64,000 nucleotides of DNA from Flavobacterium subsaxonicum WB 4.1-42 = DSM 21790 (GCF_000422725.1 NZ_KE383910.1:62001-126000); one strand, 5' to 3'. Positions 25,615 through 35,068 are shown, numbered from the stretch's first letter. Notes: generated by a model not told the origin, from the sequence alone. Numbers and translations: made by a program.

Positions 25615-26262
25615 TTACTGCTCTTTCCTTGCAACCTGTACCACATCATCTTTTGTAATTACATAAATAATGTCGCCTTCGCGGGGTTCCATAACGTAGG
25701 TGCCTGTAAATTCGCCAAAGGCAGGGAGTATCATTTGGTTGGGTGAGCGGAAAAAACAAGGCAGCTTTAAAAACTGGCGACCCATGCCACCAAGCAATAC
25801 GGCGGGGTGTATGTGGCCCGATAGCGTAAACAGGCCATCGCGCTCTTCGGGGTGGTGGGTAAGCAAAAAGCCATCGTGCACCCACTCGCTTACAATGGTA
25901 ATATTGATGTCTTTATATTTTTTGGGCGATATAATATCATGATTACCCGCCACAAGCACCATAGGCACGGGCGTGCGCGCCACCCAATCCTGAAAAAGGT
26001 GCCACTCGTTGTTTAAAGTACTGTGAAAAAGGTCGCCCAAAAAGCAGATAAGCGCGGGGTTAAAGTGGTGTACCACGCTGTCCAGCTTATCGAAGTTTTT
26101 GTGCATAACGCCATCGGGTATGGCGGCACCGTGCTTACGAAAGTGCGATACCTTGCCCAAATGCGCATCTGATATAAGCAGCATTTGTTTTTCTACCCAG
26201 TATAGTGCGCCGCTGCAATGCAGTATAAAGTCGCGGTCGTTAATTTGTATGTTTAATGTCAT
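25615..26262 (-). CDS. pdeM: Ligase-associated DNA damage response endonuclease PdeM
   Basis: This 215-residue calcineurin-like metallophosphoesterase has its metal-site motifs in order: SDAHLGK (31-37), GDLFHS (76-81), GNHD (106-109) and GHIHP (149-153). PdeM proteins occur with an Lhr-type helicase, an ATP-dependent ligase and an SNM1-like nuclease, and probably process damaged DNA ends. Here it is the last gene of that group on the minus strand, but a 364-base gap with its own -7 box separates it from the helicase gene, so it may be expressed on its own. Confidence 0.92.
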   Translation of the reverse strand: MTLNIQINDRDFILHCSGALYWVEKQMLLISDAHLGKVSHFRKHGAAIPDGVMHKNFDKLDSVVHHFNPALICFLGDLFHSTLNNEWHLFQDWVARTPVPMVLVAGNHDIISPKKYKDINITIVSEWVHDGFLLTHHPEERDGLFTLSGHIHPAVLLGGMGRQFLKLPCFFRSPNQMILPAFGEFTGTYVMEPREGDIIYVITKDDVVQVARKEQ

Positions 26263-26308
26263 TTAAATCCTTCTCATTTTTCTTTCGCTAACACACTTTA
26301 AGAAGGTG

Positions 26309-26316
26309 CAAAGATA
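26309..26316 (-). promoter_or_regulatory. -7 box for pdeM
   Basis: CAAAGATA reads TATCTTTG on the minus strand, an exact TAnnTTTG match 47 bases before the pdeM ATG. Confidence 0.45.
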
Positions 26317-26377
26317 AGCAAAGGCTAACACTTATTAAAGTGTTTGATGGAAGGGAGATTGGCATAATTTATATGCC

Positions 26378-26549
26378 GCTCCTCCGGAGCTCAAAACAGT
26401 GCTAACATATTATATTCTATAAAAATGACGCTCCTCCGGAGCTTACGCTTAGCATAAATATAACATGGCTTTACGCGTTTGTTTTTCATTTCGCCGATAG
26501 AAATGTTAAAGAGATTCTTCGACTCCGCTACGCTGCGCTCTGAATGACA
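26378..26549. repeat. Two GCTCCTCCGGAGC hairpins and one catttcg...gaatgac element
   Basis: The 13-mer GCTCCTCCGGAGC occurs at 26378-26390 and 26430-26442; each folds into a 5-bp hairpin. From about 26484 to 26549 lies an element with catttcg, gagattcttcgac, ctacgctgcgctc and gaatgac. It is the same family as 47689-47773. The gap 26263-26626 shows no gene. Confidence 0.65.
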
Positions 26550-26626
26550 AACTGCTCTGTCTATCATCTATTATCTTTCGTCTATCATCCTATCCAAAAG
26601 TCCTGTCTCTTATCTACCCGTCTCCT

Positions 26627-29086
26627 CTACTTCATATACGCCGCCGTCATTCTCTTAATCCTGTCCGCTAAGCTTTCGCTGGATAATTTTTCGCGAAGGC
26701 GGTCGGTTATAATCGGGAAGCTGAAGGGCGTTGGCTTGGTGGTGGCTTTCCATACAATTTCCTGGCGGTGGATGCGCTCCAGGGCAAGCAGCAAACGGCC
26801 TTCTTCTAACTGGTGTTCAAACGTTTCGCGGTACGCCTGCTGAAACAACAGATTATTGGGCTCGTAATCTCTAAACACCTCAAAAATTAACTGCGAGCTG
26901 CTTTGCAGGTGCTTGGTTTTAACCACCTTGCCGGGGTAGCCGGTAAACACCAGCCCTGCTATAACGGCAATATCCCTAAACTTGCGACGGGCCATCTCGG
27001 TAGCATTAAGGCTGTGTTGCAAATCGGCGTGCAGGTGCTGGGGGGTAAACAAATCGTTATCCAGCACCTGCTGCATATCTATTTCCTGATCGGACAGCAG
27101 CTCGAAACCATAATCGTTATACGCCAGCGAGAACGTAATGGGTGTAAGCAGGCTTATACGGTAGGCCATTACACTGGCCAGTGCCTCGTGCACAAAACGC
27201 CCCTCGAACGGATAAAATATAGCGTGGTACCCCTCGCGGGTTTTAAAGGTTTCGATAAGAAACTGGGAGGCATCGGGCACTATGCTTTCTTTACGCTGAC
27301 GGGTAAACAGGGGGGTTAGCGAGCGGAGTTCGCGCGTCATAGTATCGGTATTGGCGGCATATAGTTCCTCGCGCAGCAGTTCGCTCATTTGTGCCGAAAG
27401 CGTCATACGCCCGCCCATCCAGCTGGCGTGCATGGCCTTTGCACCTGGGCTTGCCATGCGCACCATAACCTCCATATTGCGCACCCTTATAAGCTCCAGC
27501 TTTCGGCCGGCAAAAATAAAGGTATCGCCGGGGGTAAGCTTAGAGATAAACCACTCTTCTATACTGCCCAGGTAGCCGCCACCAAGAAATTTTACATTCA
27601 TAACCGAGTCGCCCACAATGGTACCCATCTGCATGCGATGGCGCAGGGCTATTGCCTTACTGTTGACTTTATATTTACCGTCGGCCTCTATTTCTACTTT
27701 TTTATACTCGTCATACGCCTGCAGGCTCTGGCTGCCCCGTGTTATAAAGTTGAGGCAGAACTGAAAATCGTCCTGAACCATACCCTGAAAGCAGAAGGTA
27801 CCCTTTACCTCGTTAAAAATAGCATCGGGGTAAAACCCGTCTGATACTGCAAGTGTAACCAGGTACTGCACCAAAACATCCCAACTGTTTAGGTAGGGCA
27901 CGCGGTCTTCTACCACAGTTTCCTGCACCGCGCGGCGCAATGCCGATGCTTCTATAAGTTCTATGGCGTGGGTGGCCAGAAAGTAAATGTTGCTTTCTTC
28001 GCCGGGGCGGTGGCCGCTACGCCCTGCCCTTTGTAAAAAACGCGCCACCCCTTTAGGCCCGCCAATTTGCACTACGTTTTCTACAGGGGCAAAGTCGACC
28101 CCAAGATCTAAACTCGATGTGCACACCACGGCTCGCAACTGCTCGTCTCTAATGGCCTGCTCTACCCATTGCCTGTTATCGCGGCTAATGCTGCCGTGGT
28201 GCATGGCAAGGTCGCCCGCAAACTCGGGATACTTGTCTAACAAGGCCTGAAACCAGAGTTCGCACTGGGCCCGTGTATTGCAAAATAACAGCGTGGTGCG
28301 GCTGCCCTTTATAATTTTTGCAGCCTCGTCTATAAGGTGCAGCCCCATGTGTCCGCGCCACGGGTAAGTGTCCATTTTATCTGGAATTACCGAGACTACA
28401 TTTATTTTTTTATTGATGTGCGCCCGTATCATAACCGAATTATCCAGTGCCTGCGAGTTGGGGCCTAACAACACTTCCATAGCCTGTTGTAGGTTGCCAA
28501 TAGTTGCACTAATGCCCCAAATGCGCATTTTGGGCGCAACGGTTTTAAGCCGGCTTAGTGCCAGTTCGGTCTGCACGCCGCGCTTGGTACCCAACAGCTC
28601 GTGCCATTCGTCTATAATTATGGCGCCGCAGGTTTTAAATATGTTGGCGTAGTCTTTAGAGGCCAGCATAAGCTGCATGCTCTCGGGGGTGGTAATAAGC
28701 AGGTCGGGTATTTTGGTTTTTTGCTTTGACCTTTCTGATGCTGATGTATCGCCGGTACGGATGCCTACCGTTAGCCCGGTTTGCAGATCGTCGGCCACGC
28801 GCTCGGCAGCCTGTTTAATTTCGACCGAAAGGGCTCTTAGCGGAGTGATCCAGATGGCTTTTAGGCCTGGCTTGTGCTTGGTTTTATAGTCGGGGTTTTT
28901 CTTGATATAATCCAGCACCACGGGCAGCCACAGGGCATAGGTTTTGCCGCTGCCCGTTGGGGCATTTAGCAAACCGTTTTTTCCCTGTAAAAAGGCTGTC
29001 CAGGTCTGGGTCTGGAACGGAAAGGGTTTCCACCCCCTACTCTCAAACCAGCCTGTTGCGATATCAAAAAGTTGTTCCCTGTTCAT
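26627..29086 (-). CDS. Ligase-associated DNA damage response DEXH-box helicase (Lhr-type)
   Basis: This 819-residue superfamily 2 helicase of the Lhr-core type has Walker A APTGSGKT at 42-49, the DEWHE box at 159-163, TTPES and SATIGN motifs, and motif VI QRAGRSGHRPGE. A C-terminal Lhr winged-helix/beta-barrel half follows. Lhr proteins are 3'-5' DNA translocases. In Bacteroidota this short form is encoded with a DNA ligase, an MBL exonuclease and PdeM, and the set is predicted to repair strand breaks or adducts. The ligase gene should lie directly upstream, but a 1.47-kb repeat array intervenes. Confidence 0.93.
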   Translation of the reverse strand: MNREQLFDIATGWFESRGWKPFPFQTQTWTAFLQGKNGLLNAPTGSGKTYALWLPVVLDYIKKNPDYKTKHKPGLKAIWITPLRALSVEIKQAAERVADDLQTGLTVGIRTGDTSASERSKQKTKIPDLLITTPESMQLMLASKDYANIFKTCGAIIIDEWHELLGTKRGVQTELALSRLKTVAPKMRIWGISATIGNLQQAMEVLLGPNSQALDNSVMIRAHINKKINVVSVIPDKMDTYPWRGHMGLHLIDEAAKIIKGSRTTLLFCNTRAQCELWFQALLDKYPEFAGDLAMHHGSISRDNRQWVEQAIRDEQLRAVVCTSSLDLGVDFAPVENVVQIGGPKGVARFLQRAGRSGHRPGEESNIYFLATHAIELIEASALRRAVQETVVEDRVPYLNSWDVLVQYLVTLAVSDGFYPDAIFNEVKGTFCFQGMVQDDFQFCLNFITRGSQSLQAYDEYKKVEIEADGKYKVNSKAIALRHRMQMGTIVGDSVMNVKFLGGGYLGSIEEWFISKLTPGDTFIFAGRKLELIRVRNMEVMVRMASPGAKAMHASWMGGRMTLSAQMSELLREELYAANTDTMTRELRSLTPLFTRQRKESIVPDASQFLIETFKTREGYHAIFYPFEGRFVHEALASVMAYRISLLTPITFSLAYNDYGFELLSDQEIDMQQVLDNDLFTPQHLHADLQHSLNATEMARRKFRDIAVIAGLVFTGYPGKVVKTKHLQSSSQLIFEVFRDYEPNNLLFQQAYRETFEHQLEEGRLLLALERIHRQEIVWKATTKPTPFSFPIITDRLREKLSSESLADRIKRMTAAYMK

Positions 29087-29125
29087 TAAAAAAGTTTATG
29101 GTTTATGGTTTATGGTTTAAAGTTG

Positions 29126-30503
29126 CCCTCTCCCCCAACCCCTCTCCGAAGGAGAGGGGAGCGAGCTACACTGGCGTTAATCATGGCACTTGCAGACTTA
29201 TGAAACGCACCTTCATCGCGAGCGTAGTGCAACGGAGCGCGGCGATCTCACGCGTAACACGATTGCTACAGTCCTCTCCCCCAACCCCTCTCCACACGAG
29301 CGCAACGAACTGGCGAAGCAAAGGAGAGGGGAGCAGCTGCACGGGCGTTAATCACAGTACTTGCAGACTTATGAAACGCACCGTCATCGCGAGCGTAGTG
29401 CAACGGAACGCGGCGATTTCACGCTTAGCACGATTGCTACAGTCCTCTCCCCCAACCCCTCTCCACACGAGCGCAGCGAACTGGCGAAGTAAAGGAGAGG
29501 GGAGCGAGCTACACGGGCGTTAATCATAGTACTTACAGACTTATGGCATACACCGTCATCGCGAGCGTAGTGCAACGGAGCGCAGCGATCTCACGCGTAG
29601 CACGATTGCTGTTAGTCCTCTCCCCAACCCCTCTCCGAAGAGGGTGCGAGCTACACGGTATCCGTAAATATTGGTACGCAAACAATATAATCGTACACAA
29701 ATTGCTGTTAGACCTCACCCCCCAGCCCCTCTCCGAATGAGAGGGGAGCGAGCTACACGGTATCGTAAATATTGGTACGCAAACAATATAATCGTACATA
29801 AATTGCTGTTAGACCTCACCCCCAGCCCCTCTCCACACGAGCGCAGCGAACTGGCGAAGCAAAGGAGAGGGGAGCAGCTGCACGGTACGTTAATCACAGT
29901 ACTTTCAGACTTATGGCATACACCGTCATCGCGAGCGTAGTGCAACGGAGCGCGGCGATCTCACGCGTAACACGATTGCTGTTAGTCCTCTCCCCCAACC
30001 CCTCTCCCAAGGAGAGGGGAGCGAGCTGCACGGGCGTTAATCATAGTACTTACAGACTTATGGCATACACCGTCATCGCGAGCGGAGTGCAACGGAGCGC
30101 GGCGACCTCACGCGTAGCACGATTGCTGTTAGTCCTCTCCCTCAACCCCTCTCCGAATGAGAGGGGAGCGAGCTGCACGGGCGTTAATCACAGTACTTGC
30201 AGACTTATGAAACGCACCGTCATCGCGAGCGTAGTGCAACGGAGCTTGGCGATCTCACGCGTAGTTGTCCTCTCCCCCAACCCCTCTCCGAAGGAGAGGG
30301 GAGCAGCTGCACGGTACGTTAATCACAGTACTTTCAGACTTATGGCATACACCGTCATCGCGAGCGTAGTGCAACGGAGCGAGGCGATCTCACGCGTAAC
30401 ACGATTGCTGTTAGTCCTCTCCCCAACCCCTCTCCACACGAGCGCAGCGAACTGGCGAAGCAAAGGAGAGGGGAGCGAGCTACACGGCACGTTCGACATT
30501 ATG
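29126..30503. repeat. Array of ten composite repeat units between helicase and ligase genes
   Basis: Ten units of about 95-175 bp start at 29126, 29273, 29442, 29616, 29711, 29812, 29984, 30132, 30268 and 30414. Each has block A, a palindrome cctctccccc...ctctcc/ggagagggg. Eight also have block B, catcgcgagcgtagtgcaac with ggagcgcggcgatctcacgcg, or the start of its linker; the two units at 29616 and 29711 carry instead a gtaaatattggtacgcaaac block. In four units the palindrome loop holds an extra ~29-bp insert (cacacgagcgcagcgaactgg...). No transposase or gene is present. Lone block A copies occur at 33307 and 33381. Confidence 0.9.
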
Positions 30504-30557
30504 ACTTTCGACTTTCTGACTTTCAATTTTATGACTTTCCGACTTTCGACCTTATGA

Positions 30558-32162
30558 CTATTTCGGAATCATATCCTTTAAATCATCTATGCTGTTGGCG
30601 TCTTCTATTTTTTTGTCGTGGCGCCAGCGCAGTATCCGCGGAAAGCGTGTGGCTACGCCGCTTTTATGCCGGCCGGAAAAGGCTATGCCTTCAAAACCTA
30701 TTTCAAACACCAGCTTTGGGGTAACGCTGCGCACGGGCCCAAACCTGTCGAGGGTGTTCTTTTTAATGTAATCGTCGACCATGCGGAATTCGGCATCGGT
30801 TAAACCGGAATACGCTTTTGCAAAGGTTACCAGCTCGCGCGTACCATCTTCGTTATCCTGCCAGAGTGCAAAGGTATAATCGGTAAACAGGGTGGCGCGG
30901 CGGCCGCTGCCCCGCATGGCATAGGTAAGTACGGCATCTATAGCATAGGGCTCCAGCTTCCACTTCCACCAGTCGCCTTTTTTGCGGCCCACGAGGTAGG
31001 GCGAATCCATGCGCTTAAACATAAGGCCTTCGCTGCGCAGCTCGCGCGATCTGGCTTTTTCGTGCATGGCATCATCCCAACTGGTAAAGGTTTTCCTTTC
31101 AGATAATTGTAGTGGCAGCTCGAACTCTTTTATACTTTCGTACAACTGTTCTAACAGTTGGCGGCGCTCTATATAGGGCAGCTGCCTGATGTCCTGCCCC
31201 TGCCATTCGAGTAAATCGTACGCCTTGATGATTACCGGTGTTTTTTTAAGTAGTGCCGCCGATACTGTTTTGCGCCCAATGCGGGTCTGCAAATCGTTAA
31301 ACGTGCCCACGGTACCGTCTACCCAGGGTAGTATCTCGCCATCAATCACGGTACCATCGGGGATGATGCCGAGTAGTTTTTCGAATTCGGGGTATTTATC
31401 GGTAACCAGTTCTTCGCCCCGGCTCCACACGTACAGATGCCCGTTGCGGATAAGGGTTTGCGAACGGATACCATCCCATTTATGTTCGGCACTCCACTGA
31501 CTCACATCGCCCAGGCCTTCGGGTTCGCCCTCTATGGCATAGGCAAGGTAAAACGGAAAGGGCTTGCTGTAGGCATCTTGCGCTTTTTCGTCGAGCACCA
31601 AATTCTGGAAGCTGACCTTTACCGGATCCCAGTCGCCCATAAGTTTATAGGCCAATATATCTTCATCCACCCCAGTGGCTTTAGAAAGCGCACGCGTCAT
31701 TAACTTCTGGCTTACGCCGATACGAAAACTGCCCGTAATAAGCTTGGTAAACACAAAACGCTCGTAGTAATTAAGCGCCAGCCAATTGCTGTGCAGATAG
31801 TCGCGTTTTTCGTCGTCAGGCTTTTTTTTAAGGGCAATCATTTCTTCCACAAACTCGGTCAGGCTTTTATCGGACTGATTTTTTGTGGTGGGAATAACCA
31901 GTGCAATGGTCTCGGCCAAATCGCCCACAATGTGGTACGATTCTTCAAACAACCACAACGGAATGTTGGCCAGCTCTGTTGCCCACATGCGCAGTAATGT
32001 GGTATTGACCGGCCTTGGCGGACGCCGGTGCGAGAGTATGGCAATGGTCCACACCCTGTCTTTGTCGTTGGCGTTCTTAAAATACTCGGTTAACGCATCA
32101 ACCTTAACCGATGTTTTGTTAGAACTATCCAGTGCTTTTATAAGTTCGGAGAAATTTTTCAT
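30558..32162 (-). CDS. ATP-dependent DNA ligase (ligase-associated repair cluster)
   Basis: The protein has 534 residues. An N-terminal DNA-binding domain (about 1-200) precedes the nucleotidyltransferase core with the adenylated Lys228 in HKWDGIR. Later motifs EELVTDKYPE, VIDGEI, RSEGLMFKR and WWKWKLEP follow, then an OB-fold. It seals nicks with ATP, unlike the essential NAD-dependent LigA. Its ATG overlaps the TGA of the upstream exonuclease gene by 4 bases (32159-32162), so the two are translationally coupled. In the reading direction it is followed by the repeat array and then the helicase gene. Confidence 0.94.
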   Translation of the reverse strand: MKNFSELIKALDSSNKTSVKVDALTEYFKNANDKDRVWTIAILSHRRPPRPVNTTLLRMWATELANIPLWLFEESYHIVGDLAETIALVIPTTKNQSDKSLTEFVEEMIALKKKPDDEKRDYLHSNWLALNYYERFVFTKLITGSFRIGVSQKLMTRALSKATGVDEDILAYKLMGDWDPVKVSFQNLVLDEKAQDAYSKPFPFYLAYAIEGEPEGLGDVSQWSAEHKWDGIRSQTLIRNGHLYVWSRGEELVTDKYPEFEKLLGIIPDGTVIDGEILPWVDGTVGTFNDLQTRIGRKTVSAALLKKTPVIIKAYDLLEWQGQDIRQLPYIERRQLLEQLYESIKEFELPLQLSERKTFTSWDDAMHEKARSRELRSEGLMFKRMDSPYLVGRKKGDWWKWKLEPYAIDAVLTYAMRGSGRRATLFTDYTFALWQDNEDGTRELVTFAKAYSGLTDAEFRMVDDYIKKNTLDRFGPVRSVTPKLVFEIGFEGIAFSGRHKSGVATRFPRILRWRHDKKIEDANSIDDLKDMIPK

Positions 32163-33190
32163 GGCTGCTCGTCGGTTTCGGCATCGGCCTTGTTTTCTAC
32201 TTCGCCTTCGTCTCCCTCGTACTGGGTTTGTTCGGTACGGGCATCATAACCCTGTTCGCGCAGGTAGGTGCTAAAAATATCGCTATAGCCGTGGGTACAG
32301 ATAATTTTTTCGGCACCCGTTGCCTGGATGCTTTCCAACAGGCCCTGCCAGTCGCAATGGTCGCTCATAACAAAGCCCTTATCTATGGCACGCCTGCGCC
32401 TTGCACCACGAAACGCCATCCAGCCGCTGGCCGAACCCGTTACATAAGGCGTCATTTTTCTAATCCAGGTGCTGCCGTGGGCACTTGGCGGGGCAAGCAC
32501 TATACTGCCCAGCAGGTCTTCTTTTTTAGTCTCCTTAGTTATACGGATGGTTTCCGGAAAGCTAACCATAGAGCGCAGTACCTGCGTCATGTTCTCAACC
32601 GCGCCGTGGGTATAAATGCGGCCAATGTTGGGGTCTAAATATTTAAGCAGCCGTTGTGCCTTGCCCAGCGTGTAGCCAAACAGTACCGATGTTTTACCGT
32701 CGGCCCTATTGGTTGCCCACCAGTTGTTTACATCGTCCATTACCTCGGTTTGCGGAAGCCACTTAAAGGCCGGCAGCCCAAAGGTATTTTCGGTTATAAA
32801 GGTGTGGCATTTAACTACCTCGTAAGGGGTAGAAATGCCGTCGTCTTCGGTTTTATAGTCGCCCGTAAACACCCATACTTCGCCCTTATGCTCTACCCTA
32901 ACCTGGGCGCTGCCTATTATGTGCCCCGCCGGATGAAACGAAAATGTTACCCCATTTATGGTAAAGGTTTCGCCCCAGTTTTTGCCGGTAACTACAATAT
33001 CGCCAAGGCGGTGTTTTATTATGGGCACATTCATGTGGTGGGTTATGTAGTGCTTGTGGCCCCAACGGGAGTGGTCGCTGTGGCCGTGGGTTATAATGGC
33101 GTTGTCTACCGGGCGCCAGGGGTCCAGGTATACATTAGCCTGCGCACAGTAAATGCCTTTATCGTTAAATGCCAACAGGGGCTGCCTCAT
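32159..33190 (-). CDS. Ligase-associated DNA damage response exonuclease (SNM1-like MBL fold)
   Basis: This 343-residue metallo-beta-lactamase-fold nuclease of the beta-CASP/SNM1 type has the zinc motif THGHSDH at residues 34-40. HPAGHIIGSAQV, VFTGDYKTEDDG and the C-terminal SDHCDWQGLLE and CTHGYS stretches supply further ligands. Such proteins are 5' exonucleases acting on damaged or cross-linked DNA; this one trims ends for the ligase encoded next. It is first in the cluster, and its stop overlaps the ligase start. The acidic C-terminal tail (about 320-343) is not part of the fold. Confidence 0.92.
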   Translation of the reverse strand: MRQPLLAFNDKGIYCAQANVYLDPWRPVDNAIITHGHSDHSRWGHKHYITHHMNVPIIKHRLGDIVVTGKNWGETFTINGVTFSFHPAGHIIGSAQVRVEHKGEVWVFTGDYKTEDDGISTPYEVVKCHTFITENTFGLPAFKWLPQTEVMDDVNNWWATNRADGKTSVLFGYTLGKAQRLLKYLDPNIGRIYTHGAVENMTQVLRSMVSFPETIRITKETKKEDLLGSIVLAPPSAHGSTWIRKMTPYVTGSASGWMAFRGARRRRAIDKGFVMSDHCDWQGLLESIQATGAEKIICTHGYSDIFSTYLREQGYDARTEQTQYEGDEGEVENKADAETDEQP

Positions 33191-33306
33191 GGGTTTTGGG
33201 TATTTGTACTCTTAAAATTACAAAACATTATAGCCAGGGCGGTTGGGGGTTTTGAGAAGTTTAACGGTTGTGGAAGGGAAGTGCGTTAGCCCATGCCCTT
33301 TAAAAA

Positions 33307-33413
33307 CCTCACCCCCAACCCCTCTCCAAAGGAGAGGGGGGTCTCGAACGGGTACAGTGTGTAGTGCCGTTGTAATTTGTCCTCTCCCCCAACCCCTCTC
33401 CAAAGGAGAGGGG
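33307..33413. repeat. Two direct copies of the cctctccccc palindrome
   Basis: Bases 33307-33341 and 33381-33413 each contain acccctctcc-aaa-ggagagggg. These are the same block A elements that build the array at 29.1-30.5 kb, here without block B. The gap 33191-33626 shows no gene otherwise. Confidence 0.8.
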
Positions 33414-33626
33414 AGCAACTACACTCAAATGTTCTATAGTTCGGATTTATATTATTAGTATTGAATAGATTAACTGCGCGCTTGTTTTGCAGTACAACCC
33501 CCTCGCAATTACTAAAAATTTCTTAAAAGAAACCGATTGCGAAAATTGTGGCACAGCTTTGGGTAAGGTGTAAGAAAGCCTTACATATAGTTTTTAAAAA
33601 ATTTACCAATTTAAATTCTCACTATC

Positions 33627-34106
33627 ATGAAAACGATCAAGAAACTACTATTAGGTTTAGCGCTGGTTACCGGCGTATGGGCACAGGCACAGGTATCTGT
33701 AAGTGTAAACATTGGTTCGCCGCCGGCATGGGCGCCCGCCCCGGTTGAAGCGCGTTATTATTACCTGCCCGACATTGCTACGTACTACGATATTAACACT
33801 GCCCAATATGTTTACATGAGCAACCACCACTGGGTTAGAACCCGCGCCCTGCCTGTTGCATACAGAAGTTACGACCTTTACCACGCCCCACGTGTGGTGG
33901 TTAGCAACTACCGCGGCAATGCGCCCTATGTGTACCACACCACGTATGTAAAAAGATACCCTTCGCACTACAGGCCCACCCATTATGCGCATGCTGCCCG
34001 CCCTAAAGCGCACTACCATAAACCGGTTAAGCATTATAACAAAGGCAACGGCCGCGGCCATGGTAACGGACATAAACACAACAAAGGCCACCATGGCAGG
34101 CATTAG
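33627..34106 (+). CDS. Secreted protein with YYYLPDI core and His/Gly-rich tail (tandem paralog 1)
   Basis: This 159-residue protein has a signal peptide (about 22 residues, ending AQAQ). The conserved core VNIGSPPAWAP...RYYYLPDIATYYDINTAQYVY is followed by a tail (about 115-159) rich in His, Gly, Lys and Asn. The family is frequent in Flavobacterium but has no known function. The neighbour at 34240 shares the core with about half the residues identical by eye, so this is a tandem duplication. The His-rich tail might bind metal; that is speculation. Confidence 0.75.
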   Translation: MKTIKKLLLGLALVTGVWAQAQVSVSVNIGSPPAWAPAPVEARYYYLPDIATYYDINTAQYVYMSNHHWVRTRALPVAYRSYDLYHAPRVVVSNYRGNAPYVYHTTYVKRYPSHYRPTHYAHAARPKAHYHKPVKHYNKGNGRGHGNGHKHNKGHHGRH

Positions 34107-34156
34107 CAAATCGCCAATATTGTCTTAAAATATAAATAAATACCTACAATACATCT

Positions 34157-34164
34157 TAAATTTG
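34157..34164 (+). promoter_or_regulatory. -7 box before paralog 2
   Basis: TAAATTTG matches TAnnTTTG, 76 bases before the ATG at 34240. The second paralog therefore seems to have its own promoter. Confidence 0.45.
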
Positions 34165-34239
34165 TAGCAATAAGCCAAAATCTTATAAATTATCTTTTAC
34201 AAGAGTAGTTGGCTTTTATAAATTTTAAAACATAACAAT

Positions 34240-34740
34240 ATGAAAAACGTACTATTGGCATTGCTTTTTTTTACCTGCGGTTTGAGTCAGGCACAGGTAT
34301 CGGTTAATGTAAACATTGGCACACCACCCGCCTGGGGGCCTGCCGGATACACCGAGGTTAGGTACTACTACCTGCCCGATATTGAGGTTTATTATGATAT
34401 TAATACCGCTCAGTACATTTATATAAATAACGGTAACTGGGTGCGTGCTTCGGCATTGCCCACGGTGTACAAAAACTATAATTTATATAATGGCTACAAG
34501 GTTGTTGTAAACGATTATCGCGGTACCACGCCTTATGTTTATTATAAAGACCACAAAGTAAAATACCCTAAGGGCTACAAAGGCAAACCGCAAAAAAACA
34601 TTGGCACCCCACCGGGGCTGGCTAAAAAAAGTGTTGCCGTTAAATCCAGCAATAAAACTGTTGTAAAATCTAACGGTAAGGGCAACGGCAAAAACAACGG
34701 AAACGGTAAGGGACATGGCAACGGAAAAGGCAAAAACTAA
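34240..34740 (+). CDS. Secreted protein with YYYLPDI core and Lys/Asn/Gly-rich tail (tandem paralog 2)
   Basis: The protein has 166 residues and the same plan as its neighbour: signal peptide (ending SQAQ), core VNIGTPPAWGP...VRYYYLPDIEVYYDINTAQYIY, then a low-complexity tail. The tail here is Lys, Asn and Gly repeats (NGKGNGKNNGNGKGHGNGKG) instead of His-rich, so the two copies have diverged mainly in their tails. The function is unknown. A strong terminator follows. Confidence 0.75.
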   Translation: MKNVLLALLFFTCGLSQAQVSVNVNIGTPPAWGPAGYTEVRYYYLPDIEVYYDINTAQYIYINNGNWVRASALPTVYKNYNLYNGYKVVVNDYRGTTPYVYYKDHKVKYPKGYKGKPQKNIGTPPGLAKKSVAVKSSNKTVVKSNGKGNGKNNGNGKGHGNGKGKN

Positions 34741-34760
34741 ACCCTGATTAAATACTATTG

Positions 34761-34785
34761 AAACCGGCGAGAGCCGGTTTTTTTT
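34761..34785 (+). terminator. Terminator after the tandem paralogs
   Basis: AAACCGGC and GCCGGTTT form an 8-bp stem around a GAGA loop, followed by five more T. Confidence 0.9.
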
Positions 34786-34894
34786 GACGCTGACCAAAGG
34801 TTGGCGTTTTTGCTATTCAGTCTATCGTATGAGGCCAATTGTAGGCTGATAAGCCGATTAACTATCATTAACTTTGCTTTGATAAAAGATAGCG

Positions 34895-35065
34895 ATGCTC
34901 AATTTTTTCGAAGTATATATTTATACAGACCAGCTAACTACTTGCCCAATTTGCGGAATGAGGACAAAAATCATTTTAGATTTAGCGCACACAAATCAGC
35001 AGACGCAAATACATGAATGTCTTTCTAAAAATTGTAGATTTGAATTTATAACGCAGAAATTTTAG
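34895..35065 (+). CDS. Small zinc-ribbon protein (56 residues)
   Basis: ATG at 34895 and TAG at 35063-35065 give 56 residues. Two cysteine pairs (CPIC at 17-20, and Cys42 and Cys47 in HECLSKNC) look like a treble-clef or ribbon zinc site. The DLAHTNQQTQIHECL segment is one I recognise from small uncharacterised Bacteroidota proteins. The stop lies 3 bases before the ATG of the HNH endonuclease gene, so the two are co-transcribed. A longer overlapping frame from 34801 lacks such motifs and is rejected. Confidence 0.75.
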   Translation: MLNFFEVYIYTDQLTTCPICGMRTKIILDLAHTNQQTQIHECLSKNCRFEFITQKF

Positions 35066-35068
35066 AGC

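Noticed and set aside
29126..30503. Possible CRISPR array
   Set aside because: The units are 95-175 bp, the conserved parts are longer than the variable parts, there are no short unique spacers and no cas genes.
29913..30557. 214-residue plus-strand frame with internal repeats (MAYTVIASVVQRS...)
   Set aside because: It runs wholly through the repeat array; the protein repeats only mirror the DNA units, and similar frames appear on both strands. Frames such as the 76-residue minus frame at 29715-29945 are rejected for the same reason.
34801..35016. 71-residue plus frame
   Set aside because: It overlaps the zinc-ribbon gene in another frame and has no motif; the CxxC-bearing frame at 34895-35065 is better supported.
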